From: a virus
Virus record (IMG/VR): IMGVR_UViG_3300031539_000177
Coordinates: 1 to 32,498 of that record
Strand: one strand, 5' to 3'
Length of the DNA stretch: 32,498 nt
Shown here piece by piece: positions 6,735-15,181 of this stretch. Within the stretch, counting starts at the first letter, position 1, and the number at the start of each line of letters is the position of its first letter. The translations under genes and the position numbers were made by a program. The notes beneath the pieces are model-generated. The model worked only from the letters and a program-made list of their open reading frames with translations. It did no database searches and had not been told where the DNA came from.

Positions 6735-7996
6735 TATTTCAATCTCATAAGTTCTGCATCAAGTTCTTCGTCCGTCATTTCAGATACGTCTTTGACTGTT
6801 CCTGTCTTCGCTTTCTTTTTAGCAAGCGCTGCTTCTTCGGTAGTGCCAAAATGTCTCCAGAACGGCGTACTCTCTTTTGGCCTCAGCGCTTTTCCTAATC
6901 TTTCAAACCAACTCAAGGCAATTGGATGAAGCATATTGTCATAAAACTCCGCTGTCTGTTTCGATGTAGCATTAGGATTAGCCTTAAAGAATTGAATTAA
7001 CTGTTCCATCTTAGAATCGTAATCAGAAACAGTTTCAATATTCTTATTCTTATACAAATCATCAAGATGTTTGAGGTATATTTGCGCTCTCGGCGTCTTT
7101 AATGGGTCAACCTTGGATTCTTGTATTTTGACTAATTCCTTATAATCATCTGTTGTAATTCCCTTGCCGACAGTATCGCCTATCTCCTGTTCTGTTATTC
7201 CTTTCGGGTCTGCCGTTACCCGCCTAAGCAAAGGCCAATATACTTCGGGGTCTGTCGTTGCGGTCGCTATCTCTTCCTGACGTTTCCTGCGGGCTATCAA
7301 GTCATTACGTTGTGCGCTGGTAAGATTGGGGGCATTATTCAGGAATTGCAGGGACTCCTTAATAGGCATTGGCGAGGCTTTTTGCCAGTATGAATCTATC
7401 AGATTAAGCTCAGCACCGGAAGCTGCAAGTTTCTTGGTTTGAGTTATCACACGTACCCCATCAGACCTATCTATCATCCCCTCGCCAACACCCTGAGCGA
7501 CATACTTGGAGAAATCGCCATATAAACCCGACTGTTCGATACCAGCCTGCCTCTCGTACAGTTCTGCCAGCCAGTTATCTTTGACCCTTGCTTTTGTAGA
7601 TTTAGTTACACCGTCCTGCCATCGAGGTTCACGGTCGTTTCTAAACATCTGAAAATTAGCAGCGGCCATCTTGTTAGTCAAAACAGATGATGTGGATTTT
7701 GTTATATCCTCTAAGGCTTTGTCGTATTCCTTCTGATAACTTTCAGGGTCTAAGTTGCCCTCAAAAGACAAGCTGAGTGCGTTCATTCTTTCAGTAGCTA
7801 TTCTCTCGGCCTGACTTAGTTGTGTGGCAGCCTGAATGTTGTAATACTTCTCTCCGAGTCCGAATATCGCACCGCCCAGAGCCGATACAGCCTGCGCTAT
7901 TTGTTGGCCGCCAGTTCTAACGTCAAGGTCTGCCCGTACCTGCGTTGACCTGCCAGGCAAACTTCCTCTTGCTCTCTGTATATTGAATTTTCCCAT
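6734..7996 (-). CDS. Internal virion protein (T7 gp15-like by position)
   Basis: 420 residues from ATG at 7996, which forms a TAATG junction with the previous stop. A longer frame from GTG at 8026 is possible but would overlap more, so the ATG is preferred. The N-terminus is basic and Arg/Gly-rich (MGKFNIQRARGSLPGRS), followed by an Ala/Gly helix (about 35-52) and a mostly helical, charged body. The tail is acidic (EMTDEELDAELMRLK). The arrangement between a small Ala-rich protein and a giant virion protein matches the internal core/ejection proteins gp14-gp15-gp16 of T7-like phages. Similarity to gp15 itself is not evident, so the name rests on context. Confidence 0.65.
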   Translation of the reverse strand: MGKFNIQRARGSLPGRSTQVRADLDVRTGGQQIAQAVSALGGAIFGLGEKYYNIQAATQLSQAERIATERMNALSLSFEGNLDPESYQKEYDKALEDITKSTSSVLTNKMAAANFQMFRNDREPRWQDGVTKSTKARVKDNWLAELYERQAGIEQSGLYGDFSKYVAQGVGEGMIDRSDGVRVITQTKKLAASGAELNLIDSYWQKASPMPIKESLQFLNNAPNLTSAQRNDLIARRKRQEEIATATTDPEVYWPLLRRVTADPKGITEQEIGDTVGKGITTDDYKELVKIQESKVDPLKTPRAQIYLKHLDDLYKNKNIETVSDYDSKMEQLIQFFKANPNATSKQTAEFYDNMLHPIALSWFERLGKALRPKESTPFWRHFGTTEEAALAKKKAKTGTVKDVSEMTDEELDAELMRLK

Positions 7997-8610
7997 TAGC
8001 CTATCTGTCCTTGGAATTGTTTCCACATTTTCTTATTTGTAGGTTTGAATGTTTTGCCGCCCATTCCCGCCGCTCCGAATCCTGTGAGTAATGTTGCCCC
8101 TGCGCCAATATAAGATGCCTGCTTTGCTGATTCTCCTCGTTGTTTTGCTAATTGGCCGGTCGCTCTGTCTATTTCGGCCTGAGATTCGGCTCGTTGCGCT
8201 GCTGTTTCAGCCTCGTATCCTATTAAGAATCTTTCAAGCTCAAGCTCCGCTTCCTGCTCCTCTTCCAAAAGGCCACTACCATAAGCACCTTGCCCTGCTA
8301 TCTTCGTTCCCAAGGTACTCTGTATTCGGGCAGACTCCTTTGCGTGTTGTATCTGGTCGAATTTAGCTTTTGCTCTTGTAGCTTTGGCCTCTTTCTCCAT
8401 AACTGCGGCGTTGTAGCTGGCTATGTTCTGGGCTGACTTGGCCTCAGATTGAGCTACACGACCGCCCTGTATCTGGCCGGCTGCCATTACACCAGTTCCT
8501 ACCAACAATAATGTTACGGGGTCAGCCATTATCATTTCCGGTGCATACAAACAGCGATATACAAAATAAGCCAAACCGCTTAACTGTAAAAATATCCTGA
8601 ATATCTTCAT
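7996..8610 (-). CDS. Small internal virion protein (T7 gp14-like)
   Basis: 204 residues. ATG at 8610 has AAGGA 7 bases upstream and an ATGA overlap with the preceding gene. An in-frame alternative (MADPVTLLL, 27 residues later) would remove a hydrophobic N-terminal segment. After that start comes a Gly-rich hydrophobic stretch (VGTGVMAAGQIQGGRVAQ) and a long Ala/Glu/Gln-rich helix (about 55-165) with YGSGLLEEEQEAELELERF. A second Gly-rich hydrophobic segment (YIGAGATLLTGFGAAGMGG) lies near 168-186. This pattern (hydrophobic glycine segment, SAxNIASYNAAV-type helix, SG-xLLEEE) is typical of gp14-like ejection proteins of podophages. It probably forms part of the ejection channel. Confidence 0.75.
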   Translation of the reverse strand: MKIFRIFLQLSGLAYFVYRCLYAPEMIMADPVTLLLVGTGVMAAGQIQGGRVAQSEAKSAQNIASYNAAVMEKEAKATRAKAKFDQIQHAKESARIQSTLGTKIAGQGAYGSGLLEEEQEAELELERFLIGYEAETAAQRAESQAEIDRATGQLAKQRGESAKQASYIGAGATLLTGFGAAGMGGKTFKPTNKKMWKQFQGQIG

Positions 8611-9038
8611 TCTGTTATCCTTGCGTATAACCAGACATCACATCCATCTGGACAATATTTTTTCATAAGACCTTCAAGTTTGAATCCTATCGCTTCAACC
8701 ATTTTACGTGCCTTCGGAAAGTCCACTCTTACGGTGCATTGCGCCCGTCTCAATTTGTGCTTTTCTATTATGTCGTCAACCTTATCCTTTATGGCCTGAA
8801 ATGCCATTATTCCAAAGACACCTTCCCTCTTGCAATCGGCGGTAAGCATTAGCCAGAACTCGCCTACGCCGTCCCAGAGAACAATCGCACCGCCGACACC
8901 AACTATCTTGTCCTCGAATATCGCTGTAAAAGCAGGGGGCGTGGGTATCATTTTAGGATAGTTCTTAACCGCACCCTCTAAGGGGTTCTCTCGAACATAC
9001 TCAAGATCGCCGTCCTGTAAATCTCGTATTGTTATCAT
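8607..9038 (-). CDS. GNAT-fold acetyltransferase-like protein (virion-associated, gp13-like position)
   Basis: 143 residues from ATG at 9038, chosen because it forms an ATGA overlap with the upstream stop. The frame is open 15 residues further upstream, but inside the previous gene. It begins ITIRDLQDGDLEYV, a typical GNAT beta1-alpha1. KIVGVGGAIVLWDG forms the beta2-beta3 hairpin and FPKARKMVEAIGFKLEG the last helix and beta strand (the 'A..l.e..GF..eG' ending). The acetyl-CoA loop (RxxGxA) is poorly kept (CKREGVFGIMA). GNAT-like proteins occur in many podophage genomes beside the internal virion genes; whether they are enzymes is unclear. Confidence 0.7.
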   Translation of the reverse strand: MITIRDLQDGDLEYVRENPLEGAVKNYPKMIPTPPAFTAIFEDKIVGVGGAIVLWDGVGEFWLMLTADCKREGVFGIMAFQAIKDKVDDIIEKHKLRRAQCTVRVDFPKARKMVEAIGFKLEGLMKKYCPDGCDVWLYARITE

Positions 9039-10717
9039 CTTCCTGTTTTGTCCACTCTTGGTATTATTGCCCTGATTACACAAGGCATAGGGCCGTTATC
9101 TGAAATCACAAAATCATCTTCAACTCCAAAACCGCCATCGGGGTCTGCTATTGCATCACCTGTGAAAAGAGTAGTGCCAAGTGAAGGATTAAAGTCGTGA
9201 AGATTGTCCGTGTCCTCTCCGTACTTAGCACCTAAAGTCTTATAGAAACTGACCACAACCTCGGCAAATCTTTTTATACTTCCTTTTGTCGTACCGCCTT
9301 GAGTAACTATATCAAATCTCATAGGTTTGTAGATATACCTGTATTTCAATCCGAATTGTGCCTGATTGACGAAGTTATGTGCGTGTGGGTCTTCGGATGT
9401 AATATTTATAATTCCGTCTGAATCTACGACCTCGTCATCAAAGACTGTCGAAACGCCGTCAACGTCTGTCCCTAATATCGTTACCGTCTCTCCTATTAGA
9501 TGACTTAGAGTAAACTCATTCTCGACCTGTTGTGCCGTACCACCTGATTCGTAGGGCGTATAACCGGAACCCGCTACCTCTGAAGGCGTAGGAGATGGAG
9601 TAGCCGATGGGCTGGCGCTCGGACTGATAGATGCGCTCGGACTCTTTGAGGCTGACGGAGATTTTGATGCCGAGGGACTTATCGACAACGAACCGGATGG
9701 ACTGACAGACGATGACGCCGAAGATGAGGGGCTAATGCTGGCGCTCGGAGAAATTGATAGACTCGCCGATGCGGATGGTGATATAGACGGTGAAACCGAT
9801 GGGCTAATAGATGGTGAAACGGAGGCCGACGGGCTAATTGAAGGACTACGGCTGGCACTTGGAGAAATGGAAGGTGATACCGAAGCCGACGGTGAAACAG
9901 ACGGTGAAACAGACAGCGAAATTGAAGCTGACGGCGATATACTGGCTGATGGACTTAGCGAAGCCGTCAAACTCGGTGAAGCCGATGGGCTAATCGAGGC
10001 CGATGGGCTGGCAGAAGCGCTCGGACTTATTGATGCTGACGGACTGATGGACGGAGATACGCTTGCACTCGGTGACTTAGAGGCACTTGGCGCACCTGCA
10101 ATTACAATACCAATTGTTATAGCTACCCATTGTTCAGAAGCCGTTAATGCAAATGCCGCCGTTCCTGTCGCTCCTGCTGTTACTTGGTTTGTAGTTTGAT
10201 AAGCAGCGCCGCCGGAAGGCCCAGAAGCATCTCCGCTATAATCTACCGTAATTACAGTTGTTCCAGAAGGTTCACCATCATCCACTGTTATATCATCATC
10301 ATCCGCACCGAATATTCTTAGAATTAAAGCGCCATCTTTTGTGGTTGTAACCGAAGGACAGGTTGGTGTAGCAGAAGTCCCAGATGTTTGACCACTTATA
10401 TTTATCGGCAAAGTGGGATGAGCGCCGGTAATTCTTAATATAAAACCATAAGCTCGTTTTTCTCCTGTCCATGTAAAATTATAGGAAGCAGGTTCACTTG
10501 CACCTGCAATTTTATAAAAAACCCAAGCACTTATAGTTGAAAAACCAAATTGTATATATGTCCAACCAGTTGAAACAATATCAATTGGGGCACCTCCTAC
10601 AACAACAAAGGCGACCATCAAATCATTTTCAACAACACCCGTTGGTTTGTTTATCGTTAAAGATTCAACGATTGTTGCTGCTTTTGCTTCTGCGAAACTT
10701 GAATATGCTACTGCCAT
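9035..10717 (-). CDS. Beta-sandwich adhesin fused through a Ser-Pro stalk to the tail nozzle C-terminal domain
   Basis: 560 residues, TAATG junction with the upstream gene. Residues 1-205 form a beta-rich module (GVVENDLMVAFVVVGG, GWTYIQ, ISAWVFYKIAGASEPASYNF) common in phage and bacterial surface proteins. Residues about 207-380 are a low-complexity array of SPSxSx units. Residues about 385-560 match the C-terminal domain of the large tail protein family that normally continues from the FCCH-like domain: YESGGTA, LSHLIGETV, GLKYRYIYKPMRF, KRFAEVVVSFYKTLGAKYG, LFTGD and PMPCVIRAIIPRV. The N-terminal part of that family is encoded separately at 10953-13634. This gene therefore appears to hold the missing end of a split nozzle protein, now carrying an adhesin on a stalk. 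The domain assignment is from family knowledge; the assembly model is inference. Confidence 0.8.
   Translation of the reverse strand: MAVAYSSFAEAKAATIVESLTINKPTGVVENDLMVAFVVVGGAPIDIVSTGWTYIQFGFSTISAWVFYKIAGASEPASYNFTWTGEKRAYGFILRITGAHPTLPINISGQTSGTSATPTCPSVTTTKDGALILRIFGADDDDITVDDGEPSGTTVITVDYSGDASGPSGGAAYQTTNQVTAGATGTAAFALTASEQWVAITIGIVIAGAPSASKSPSASVSPSISPSASISPSASASPSASISPSASPSLTASLSPSASISPSASISLSVSPSVSPSASVSPSISPSASRSPSISPSASVSPSISPSVSPSISPSASASLSISPSASISPSSSASSSVSPSGSLSISPSASKSPSASKSPSASISPSASPSATPSPTPSEVAGSGYTPYESGGTAQQVENEFTLSHLIGETVTILGTDVDGVSTVFDDEVVDSDGIINITSEDPHAHNFVNQAQFGLKYRYIYKPMRFDIVTQGGTTKGSIKRFAEVVVSFYKTLGAKYGEDTDNLHDFNPSLGTTLFTGDAIADPDGGFGVEDDFVISDNGPMPCVIRAIIPRVDKTGR
9577..10096 (-). 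repeat. Ser-Pro stalk array encoding about 170 residues
   Basis: The coding strand specifies SPSxSx hexads (x mostly A, I, V or K) without interruption. Ser codons are mixed (AGT, AGC, TCN), so the repeat is stronger in protein than in DNA, which points to selection on the peptide rather than a fresh expansion. The complementary strand stays open and reads as Asp/Gly/Glu-rich; that frame is a shadow. Confidence 0.9.
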
Positions 10718-10956
10718 TAGCCTATTTCCTCGCTAAATTGTTTCCACTTCTTGTCTTTTTCCTTTTGCTGGTAGTATTCCTGCAAAGACAATTCAGCGGC
10801 TATTTCCTTTGTCGTCATATCAGTTTTATAATGCTTCTTAATAATCGGAGCTAAAGCCAACCATTTCTGCTTGTTATCAACAGGTTTTGGTCTTGGCTTA
10901 ACCGCCTGTTCAGTATGTCCGGCTATAAGAAAACCCATAATCAATATCCATTTCAT
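10717..10956 (-). CDS. Small exported protein with a lipobox-like signal lacking Cys
   Basis: 79 residues. ATG at 10956 overlaps the end of the nozzle N-terminal gene (ATGA), and the stop makes a TAATG junction with the next gene. MKWILIMGFLIAG looks like a lipoprotein signal (LIAG followed by the +1 residue), but that residue is His, not Cys. The rest is basic and helical (PKPVDNKQKW ... KEIAAELSLQEYYQQKEKDKKW). MKW-L-I also opens the lipoprotein-like gene at 1285-1728. It lies in the gap between the two halves of the split nozzle gene, so it may have arrived with the insertion. The Shine-Dalgarno is weak. Function unknown. Confidence 0.55.
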   Translation of the reverse strand: MKWILIMGFLIAGHTEQAVKPRPKPVDNKQKWLALAPIIKKHYKTDMTTKEIAAELSLQEYYQQKEKDKKWKQFSEEIG

Positions 10957-13634
10957 GCGCTTGGACTGACCTCTCTGAACGTCAGTAACTCAAATGTATC
11001 CACCGTCAAAACATTTACGGTATAAACATTACCATTCACTTCCGTCATTCCGACCACTCCTGCTATGTAAACTTGTTCTCCATCATTAAATCCGTGACCG
11101 ACGGCAGTAACGACCGGAGGGTCGGCGGCTGTAATGTTTGTTATGGTCACGGCTGCGCCACCGTCCCATTGACCACCACAATCCACAAACCACGCATCTT
11201 CTAAATCAACGTCAACCCTCGGCTGTAACTGCTCGACTGTCCTTGCAGTCGAACCGTTTATTGTTCTGGAAACGGTCAGCCAGACCTCATCCTCGTCTGT
11301 GCCTGGAATCACAGATACAGACTCTACAACAACGTCAGTTCCGCCTATGATATGATTCGCCCACGCTATTACATCCTGCTCCCTCTCGTATGACATTGAG
11401 ATTAACTTGCCATCATCCAGAACAAACCAGACAATATCATCAGGGTTTTTTTGGTGTGCCATACAGGTAATGCCCGTCAGTGTGATATGCTCTGCCAGCG
11501 CTGTAAGGTCGGGCGTTACAAACTTCTGCTTGTAATCACTAAAAGTCAATTCCCTTAGTTTTCTACCAGGGGAATCAACGAAAAGAATTGTATCGCCAAC
11601 CTGTACCGGCTGTATCTTGGCCGAACCTCTGGCGGTCTGGGGTCTTGCATTGAAATTGGTGGGAGTTATCTCCTCATCATTCGCCGTTGCTCTTATCCGC
11701 CATTCACCGCCCCTCGTACCTACGATAAGAGCCTCAATAGACGACATCCATCTGATACCGTTTCTTTTGTCCGATGATAATGTACGCCAGAATGAATCAC
11801 CGTCTTTAGTGCCTTCCTCAAAATCGTCAAAATCACGAGAACCACTAAACCATATAGTCTGTGGCCGATAAGTAGTACCACCGTAAACCGCCCTCTCCTC
11901 AAAGAATGTGAAGGCTGCCGGATAACCCCTGTATGCCGACCATGCGCCTTCGTTCCATCTCTTTGTAGCTTCAGTAGAAGCAAAGTCGGTTATAATCTCT
12001 GCCGTGACTTGCGTGGAACTCGTATAACCAATAACTCGACATATCCCGCTCTGCGTACTTTCATTTACGGTAATTTCAGCGTGACAAGTTCCACTTGTCC
12101 ACGTGGTCACGTTCAACCTGTATTGAACATTATCCGATTCCTCGGTGTAAGTATCGTTAAGATGTAAATCATTTGCCGTTACAAATGTCCTGTAAGTTTC
12201 CCAACCTTCGCTACTCTCGTTTCGTTGAAGTTCTATAGTGCCCGTCCATTCGCCGTGAACATTCCAGGAAAATGAACCCTTAACATCTATGGGAGCGCTC
12301 ATAACTCCGGTAGCTACTGCATCATCGCCCGTCTTAAAGACTAATCTTGGTTGGGTCAGTTGAAACAAAGCGCCCGGCGAAGTGGCATGAGAAGGGTCGA
12401 ATACCGCCGAAGATGAAACGAGGGTTATTTCTTTATAAGTCAAGTCTACATTTGTTGTTCCCCAAGCCTCAAGTTCATATAGAATACAATCGGCGTAAGC
12501 ATCAGAATTTACCCAAGTGGTCTTGGTATATAGATATATCTTTACAGCCGTAACATCTGTCCAGGGGCCGATTATATTTGATTTATTGTTAGTGGACGTA
12601 CCTACCGAAGTCCATGCTCCACCCTGCTGAACAGAAACAGCTACAGTACGGGTAGAAGAACCATTGTTATACCATCCTATCCAATATTTAATCTCATCAA
12701 GTCTCGTTACCGTCTCAATAAAAGTGAATGTCATTGTGAAATACGACCATGCGCTATAGCTATTTAATCTTTCCAAGGCGTTATTGTGACCACGCCTTTT
12801 GCGGTAAGTCAAAACATTGCCATCGTTAGTAGCGGCGACCGTACCGGAAGCCGTACCGGATGCAAGAGACTCTGCAGCCACACCAGTGTTATCAGAGGAA
12901 GCATAATCCAAAAAGGATTTCCACGTATCGCTCGGAGTAATTGTTACATCATCATCTTTTGCAAGATCGTTTCTTTTCAGGAAAGGGCCGTTAGTAAAAT
13001 TGATGACCGACAAATCGAAAGTATAAGCCGTTGTCCTCGTTAGTTTTCGAGGGGGATATTCGTTATGAGTAATCCAGACGACATCCGCAGACTGATGAAA
13101 TTGTAATTCAAATAAATCCGATTCCTGATACGGAGTAGGAGTTTCACAGATAGGATAATCGTCAGAATCAAGGTCGGCGACTACCCAATCAGTGAAATTG
13201 CTCGCAGGGTCATCGTGGTCGCCGTCATCGTCTGAAGTATGTGCTACTAAACATCTATAAACTACAGCGGTATGAGTAACGAACTGACCCATTATATAAG
13301 CGGTAGCATCAGCCCACGCCGTAGGTGTAGTAGTCGAACCTACTAATTGAGCACCATCGTAATAGAACCTGATATATTCAGGCCCGACTTCCATCTCGTA
13401 GGCAATTGTATCCGAAAACTGAAAGTCAACCATTCTCGATACTTGAGACGAATCCTTTGTTGATGCTATATACTTTGTGCCCGGCCGTCGCTCCGAACAA
13501 CCATAAATGCGGGGTATCATATTCCGCAACGTCCGGCAACTGGAAGAAAATTTCTTTAAGTCAGACCTTGCATCTATGAGGGGACTCACTTCTCCGGTAT
13601 TTGATGATAACACAGGTATATTAGTTGTTGCCAT
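10953..13634 (-). CDS. Tail tubular protein B-like nozzle protein, N-terminal portion (gp12-like)
   Basis: 893 residues, AAGGAG Shine-Dalgarno and TAATG start. The N-terminus (LSSNTGEVSPLIDARSDL, CRTLRNMIPRIYGCSERRPG) is the signature of a widespread podophage tail nozzle family. Later family landmarks are YYDGAQL, ETPTPYQESDLFELQF, WITHNEYPPRKLTR, the GGTTYRPQTIWFSGSRDFDD region, DDGKLISMSYEREQDVIAW and IIGGTDVVVESVSVIPG. A carbohydrate-binding (CBM5/12-like) module is inserted at about 106-151 (AWADATAYIMGQFVTH...VYRCLVAHTS). The C-terminus is an FCCH-like domain (VTAVGHGFNDGEQVYI, MTEVNG, DTFEL) and stops abruptly at REVSPSA. The usual final domain is absent here and is found at 9035-10717. 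The product probably forms the DNA-exit nozzle. Confidence 0.85.
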   Translation of the reverse strand: MATTNIPVLSSNTGEVSPLIDARSDLKKFSSSCRTLRNMIPRIYGCSERRPGTKYIASTKDSSQVSRMVDFQFSDTIAYEMEVGPEYIRFYYDGAQLVGSTTTPTAWADATAYIMGQFVTHTAVVYRCLVAHTSDDDGDHDDPASNFTDWVVADLDSDDYPICETPTPYQESDLFELQFHQSADVVWITHNEYPPRKLTRTTAYTFDLSVINFTNGPFLKRNDLAKDDDVTITPSDTWKSFLDYASSDNTGVAAESLASGTASGTVAATNDGNVLTYRKRRGHNNALERLNSYSAWSYFTMTFTFIETVTRLDEIKYWIGWYNNGSSTRTVAVSVQQGGAWTSVGTSTNNKSNIIGPWTDVTAVKIYLYTKTTWVNSDAYADCILYELEAWGTTNVDLTYKEITLVSSSAVFDPSHATSPGALFQLTQPRLVFKTGDDAVATGVMSAPIDVKGSFSWNVHGEWTGTIELQRNESSEGWETYRTFVTANDLHLNDTYTEESDNVQYRLNVTTWTSGTCHAEITVNESTQSGICRVIGYTSSTQVTAEIITDFASTEATKRWNEGAWSAYRGYPAAFTFFEERAVYGGTTYRPQTIWFSGSRDFDDFEEGTKDGDSFWRTLSSDKRNGIRWMSSIEALIVGTRGGEWRIRATANDEEITPTNFNARPQTARGSAKIQPVQVGDTILFVDSPGRKLRELTFSDYKQKFVTPDLTALAEHITLTGITCMAHQKNPDDIVWFVLDDGKLISMSYEREQDVIAWANHIIGGTDVVVESVSVIPGTDEDEVWLTVSRTINGSTARTVEQLQPRVDVDLEDAWFVDCGGQWDGGAAVTITNITAADPPVVTAVGHGFNDGEQVYIAGVVGMTEVNGNVYTVNVLTVDTFELLTFREVSPSA

Positions 13635-15181
13635 TAAAAGACACTCCTTGTACTACTGGTAAGATTCCTCACTTCTGTCACTATTCCACCCACTACTTTT
13701 ATGTGAGTAATCGGGCCTTCGTAATTGATACCACCGAAGAAATATGACGGACTTGCGGATGCAGATGGGGATATAGATGGTGACGCCGAAGAAGAAGGAC
13801 TTATCGAAGGCGAAACTGAAGCAGACGGTGAAATTGAAGGCGAAACTGAAGCAGACGGACTAATAGAAGGACTGGCGCTCGGACTCACGGATGCCGACGG
13901 GCTAATCGAACCTGTCAAACTCGGCGAAGCCGATGGGCTGATGGATGGTGAAATTGAAGCTGAAGGCGAAATCGAAGCAGAAGGGCTAATGCTCGGACTG
14001 ACTGATGGCGAAACCGATGCAGAAGGACTAACCGATGCCGAGGGACTAATGCTTGGACTCACAGACGCAGACGGTGAAATTGATGCTGACGGACTAATTG
14101 ACGGACTCACCGAGGCAGATGGACTAATACTTGGTGAAGCCGATGCTGACGGGCTTATGCTCGGTGATACTGACGCAGACGGCGAGATAGACGCTGATGG
14201 GCTTATGGATGGACTGACGGAAGCCGAAGGAGAAATTGAAGCGGACGGACTGATACTTGGACTAACAGAAGCTGAAGGACTAATCGAGGCCGAAGGACTA
14301 ATCGACGGTGAGACAGATGCCGAAGGACTAATGCTCGGAGAAACAGACGCCGATGGACTAACTGATGCACTCGGAGATATACTCGGACTAACGGAATCGC
14401 TCGGTGATATTGACGCAGACGGGCTAACCGATGCCCCTGTTGACACATAACCACCGAGAAGAGCAATCTCGGCAGGGTCTTTGAACATACAAAATGGCTC
14501 TCGGTAGAGTTGGGATATTTCAGAAGCAGATAAGGCACGTAAATATTCTGAAAAAATAACTGAGTCACATGCACAAGTAGAGCCAAGTGTTCTTGGCCCC
14601 ATTGTATTTGTAGGTGCAGCGACTTGAGCTATTGATACAAGTTCAACACCATTTGCATATAACCGAATTGTAGCCTTGTCCCATGAAACAACAAAACAAG
14701 CTATGCTATTTCCAAAAGGCCAACCGTCCGTATAAACCTTTTTGGTTGATACTACTGTACCACCAAATTCAATTCTTATATTAAACCAATATAAAGTCCC
14801 GTCTCGATGTTCCAAAGAGAGCATTATTGTGTTATCATCGTCTCGATAACCATATATTATAGTGTCTTCACTCCATAATGCTGCTGGTTCTGTAATTTTC
14901 GCCCAATAAACCCATGTAAAACCATTACTGTAATCGTGATATGGGGTATTAATTAAAATATGATTATCACCATTATCATCTGTAGTTATCTGAGACCCCA
15001 TTGAGCCAGTTGACCAAGCAGCAGTACCCATCAATGTTGCAGTAGTACCATTCCCGCTCAAATCAAAGACTTGACCGCCTGAGCCTTCAAGCATAGGCCA
15101 GAAGCCAGCATCAGGCACAAGACCACTATCGTAGTCTAATGGCCATCCCATAGGTGGTTTTTGTTGATATGGCCAACCCAT
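13634..15181 (-). CDS. LamG-like lectin on a Ser-Pro stalk, putative tail adhesin
   Basis: 515 residues, TAATG junctions at both ends. Residues about 1-245 form a concanavalin A/LamG-like domain: DAGFWPMLEGSGGQVFDLSG at the start, GFTWVYWAKI, WDKATIRLYANGVEL and LSASEISQLYREPFCMF at the end, the usual closing phrase of phage LamG modules. Residues about 250-479 are an SPSxSx array. The last ~36 residues (SYFFGGINYEGPITHIKVVG...) are a non-repetitive tail that could anchor the protein to the virion. LamG-like domains bind glycans or surface proteins, so receptor binding is the likely job. The order lectin-stalk-anchor is the same as in the gene at 9035-10717. Confidence 0.8.
   Translation of the reverse strand: MGWPYQQKPPMGWPLDYDSGLVPDAGFWPMLEGSGGQVFDLSGNGTTATLMGTAAWSTGSMGSQITTDDNGDNHILINTPYHDYSNGFTWVYWAKITEPAALWSEDTIIYGYRDDDNTIMLSLEHRDGTLYWFNIRIEFGGTVVSTKKVYTDGWPFGNSIACFVVSWDKATIRLYANGVELVSIAQVAAPTNTMGPRTLGSTCACDSVIFSEYLRALSASEISQLYREPFCMFKDPAEIALLGGYVSTGASVSPSASISPSDSVSPSISPSASVSPSASVSPSISPSASVSPSISPSASISPSASVSPSISPSASISPSASVSPSISPSASISPSASVSPSISPSASASPSISPSASVSPSISPSASISPSASVSPSISPSASVSPSASVSPSVSPSISPSASISPSASISPSISPSASPSLTGSISPSASVSPSASPSISPSASVSPSISPSASVSPSISPSSSASPSISPSASASPSYFFGGINYEGPITHIKVVGGIVTEVRNLTSSTRSVF
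13745..14435 (-). repeat. Ser-Pro stalk array encoding about 230 residues
   Basis: Continuous SPSxSx hexads, mostly SPSASV, SPSISP and SPSASI. Codons are diversified overall, yet short recent duplications exist: the 20-bp sequence GGCGAAACTGAAGCAGACGG (plus-strand reading) occurs twice about 30 bp apart near 13810-13858. Length may vary between isolates. Confidence 0.9.

Noticed and set aside
7997-8026. GTG-start extension of the internal virion protein at 6734-7996
   Set aside because: The ATG at 7996 makes the TAATG junction typical of this operon, and the GTG adds overlap without a better ribosome site.
9577-14435. CRISPR-like or tandem DNA repeats
   Set aside because: Units are 18-bp codon-variable protein repeats inside coding frames, without constant repeats and unique spacers.
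13725-14450. Long plus-strand frame rich in Asp, Gly and Glu opposite the Ser-Pro array
   Set aside because: It is the complement of SPSxSx codons, which cannot form stops in that frame. It has no ribosome site and the same artefact occurs at 9735-10199.
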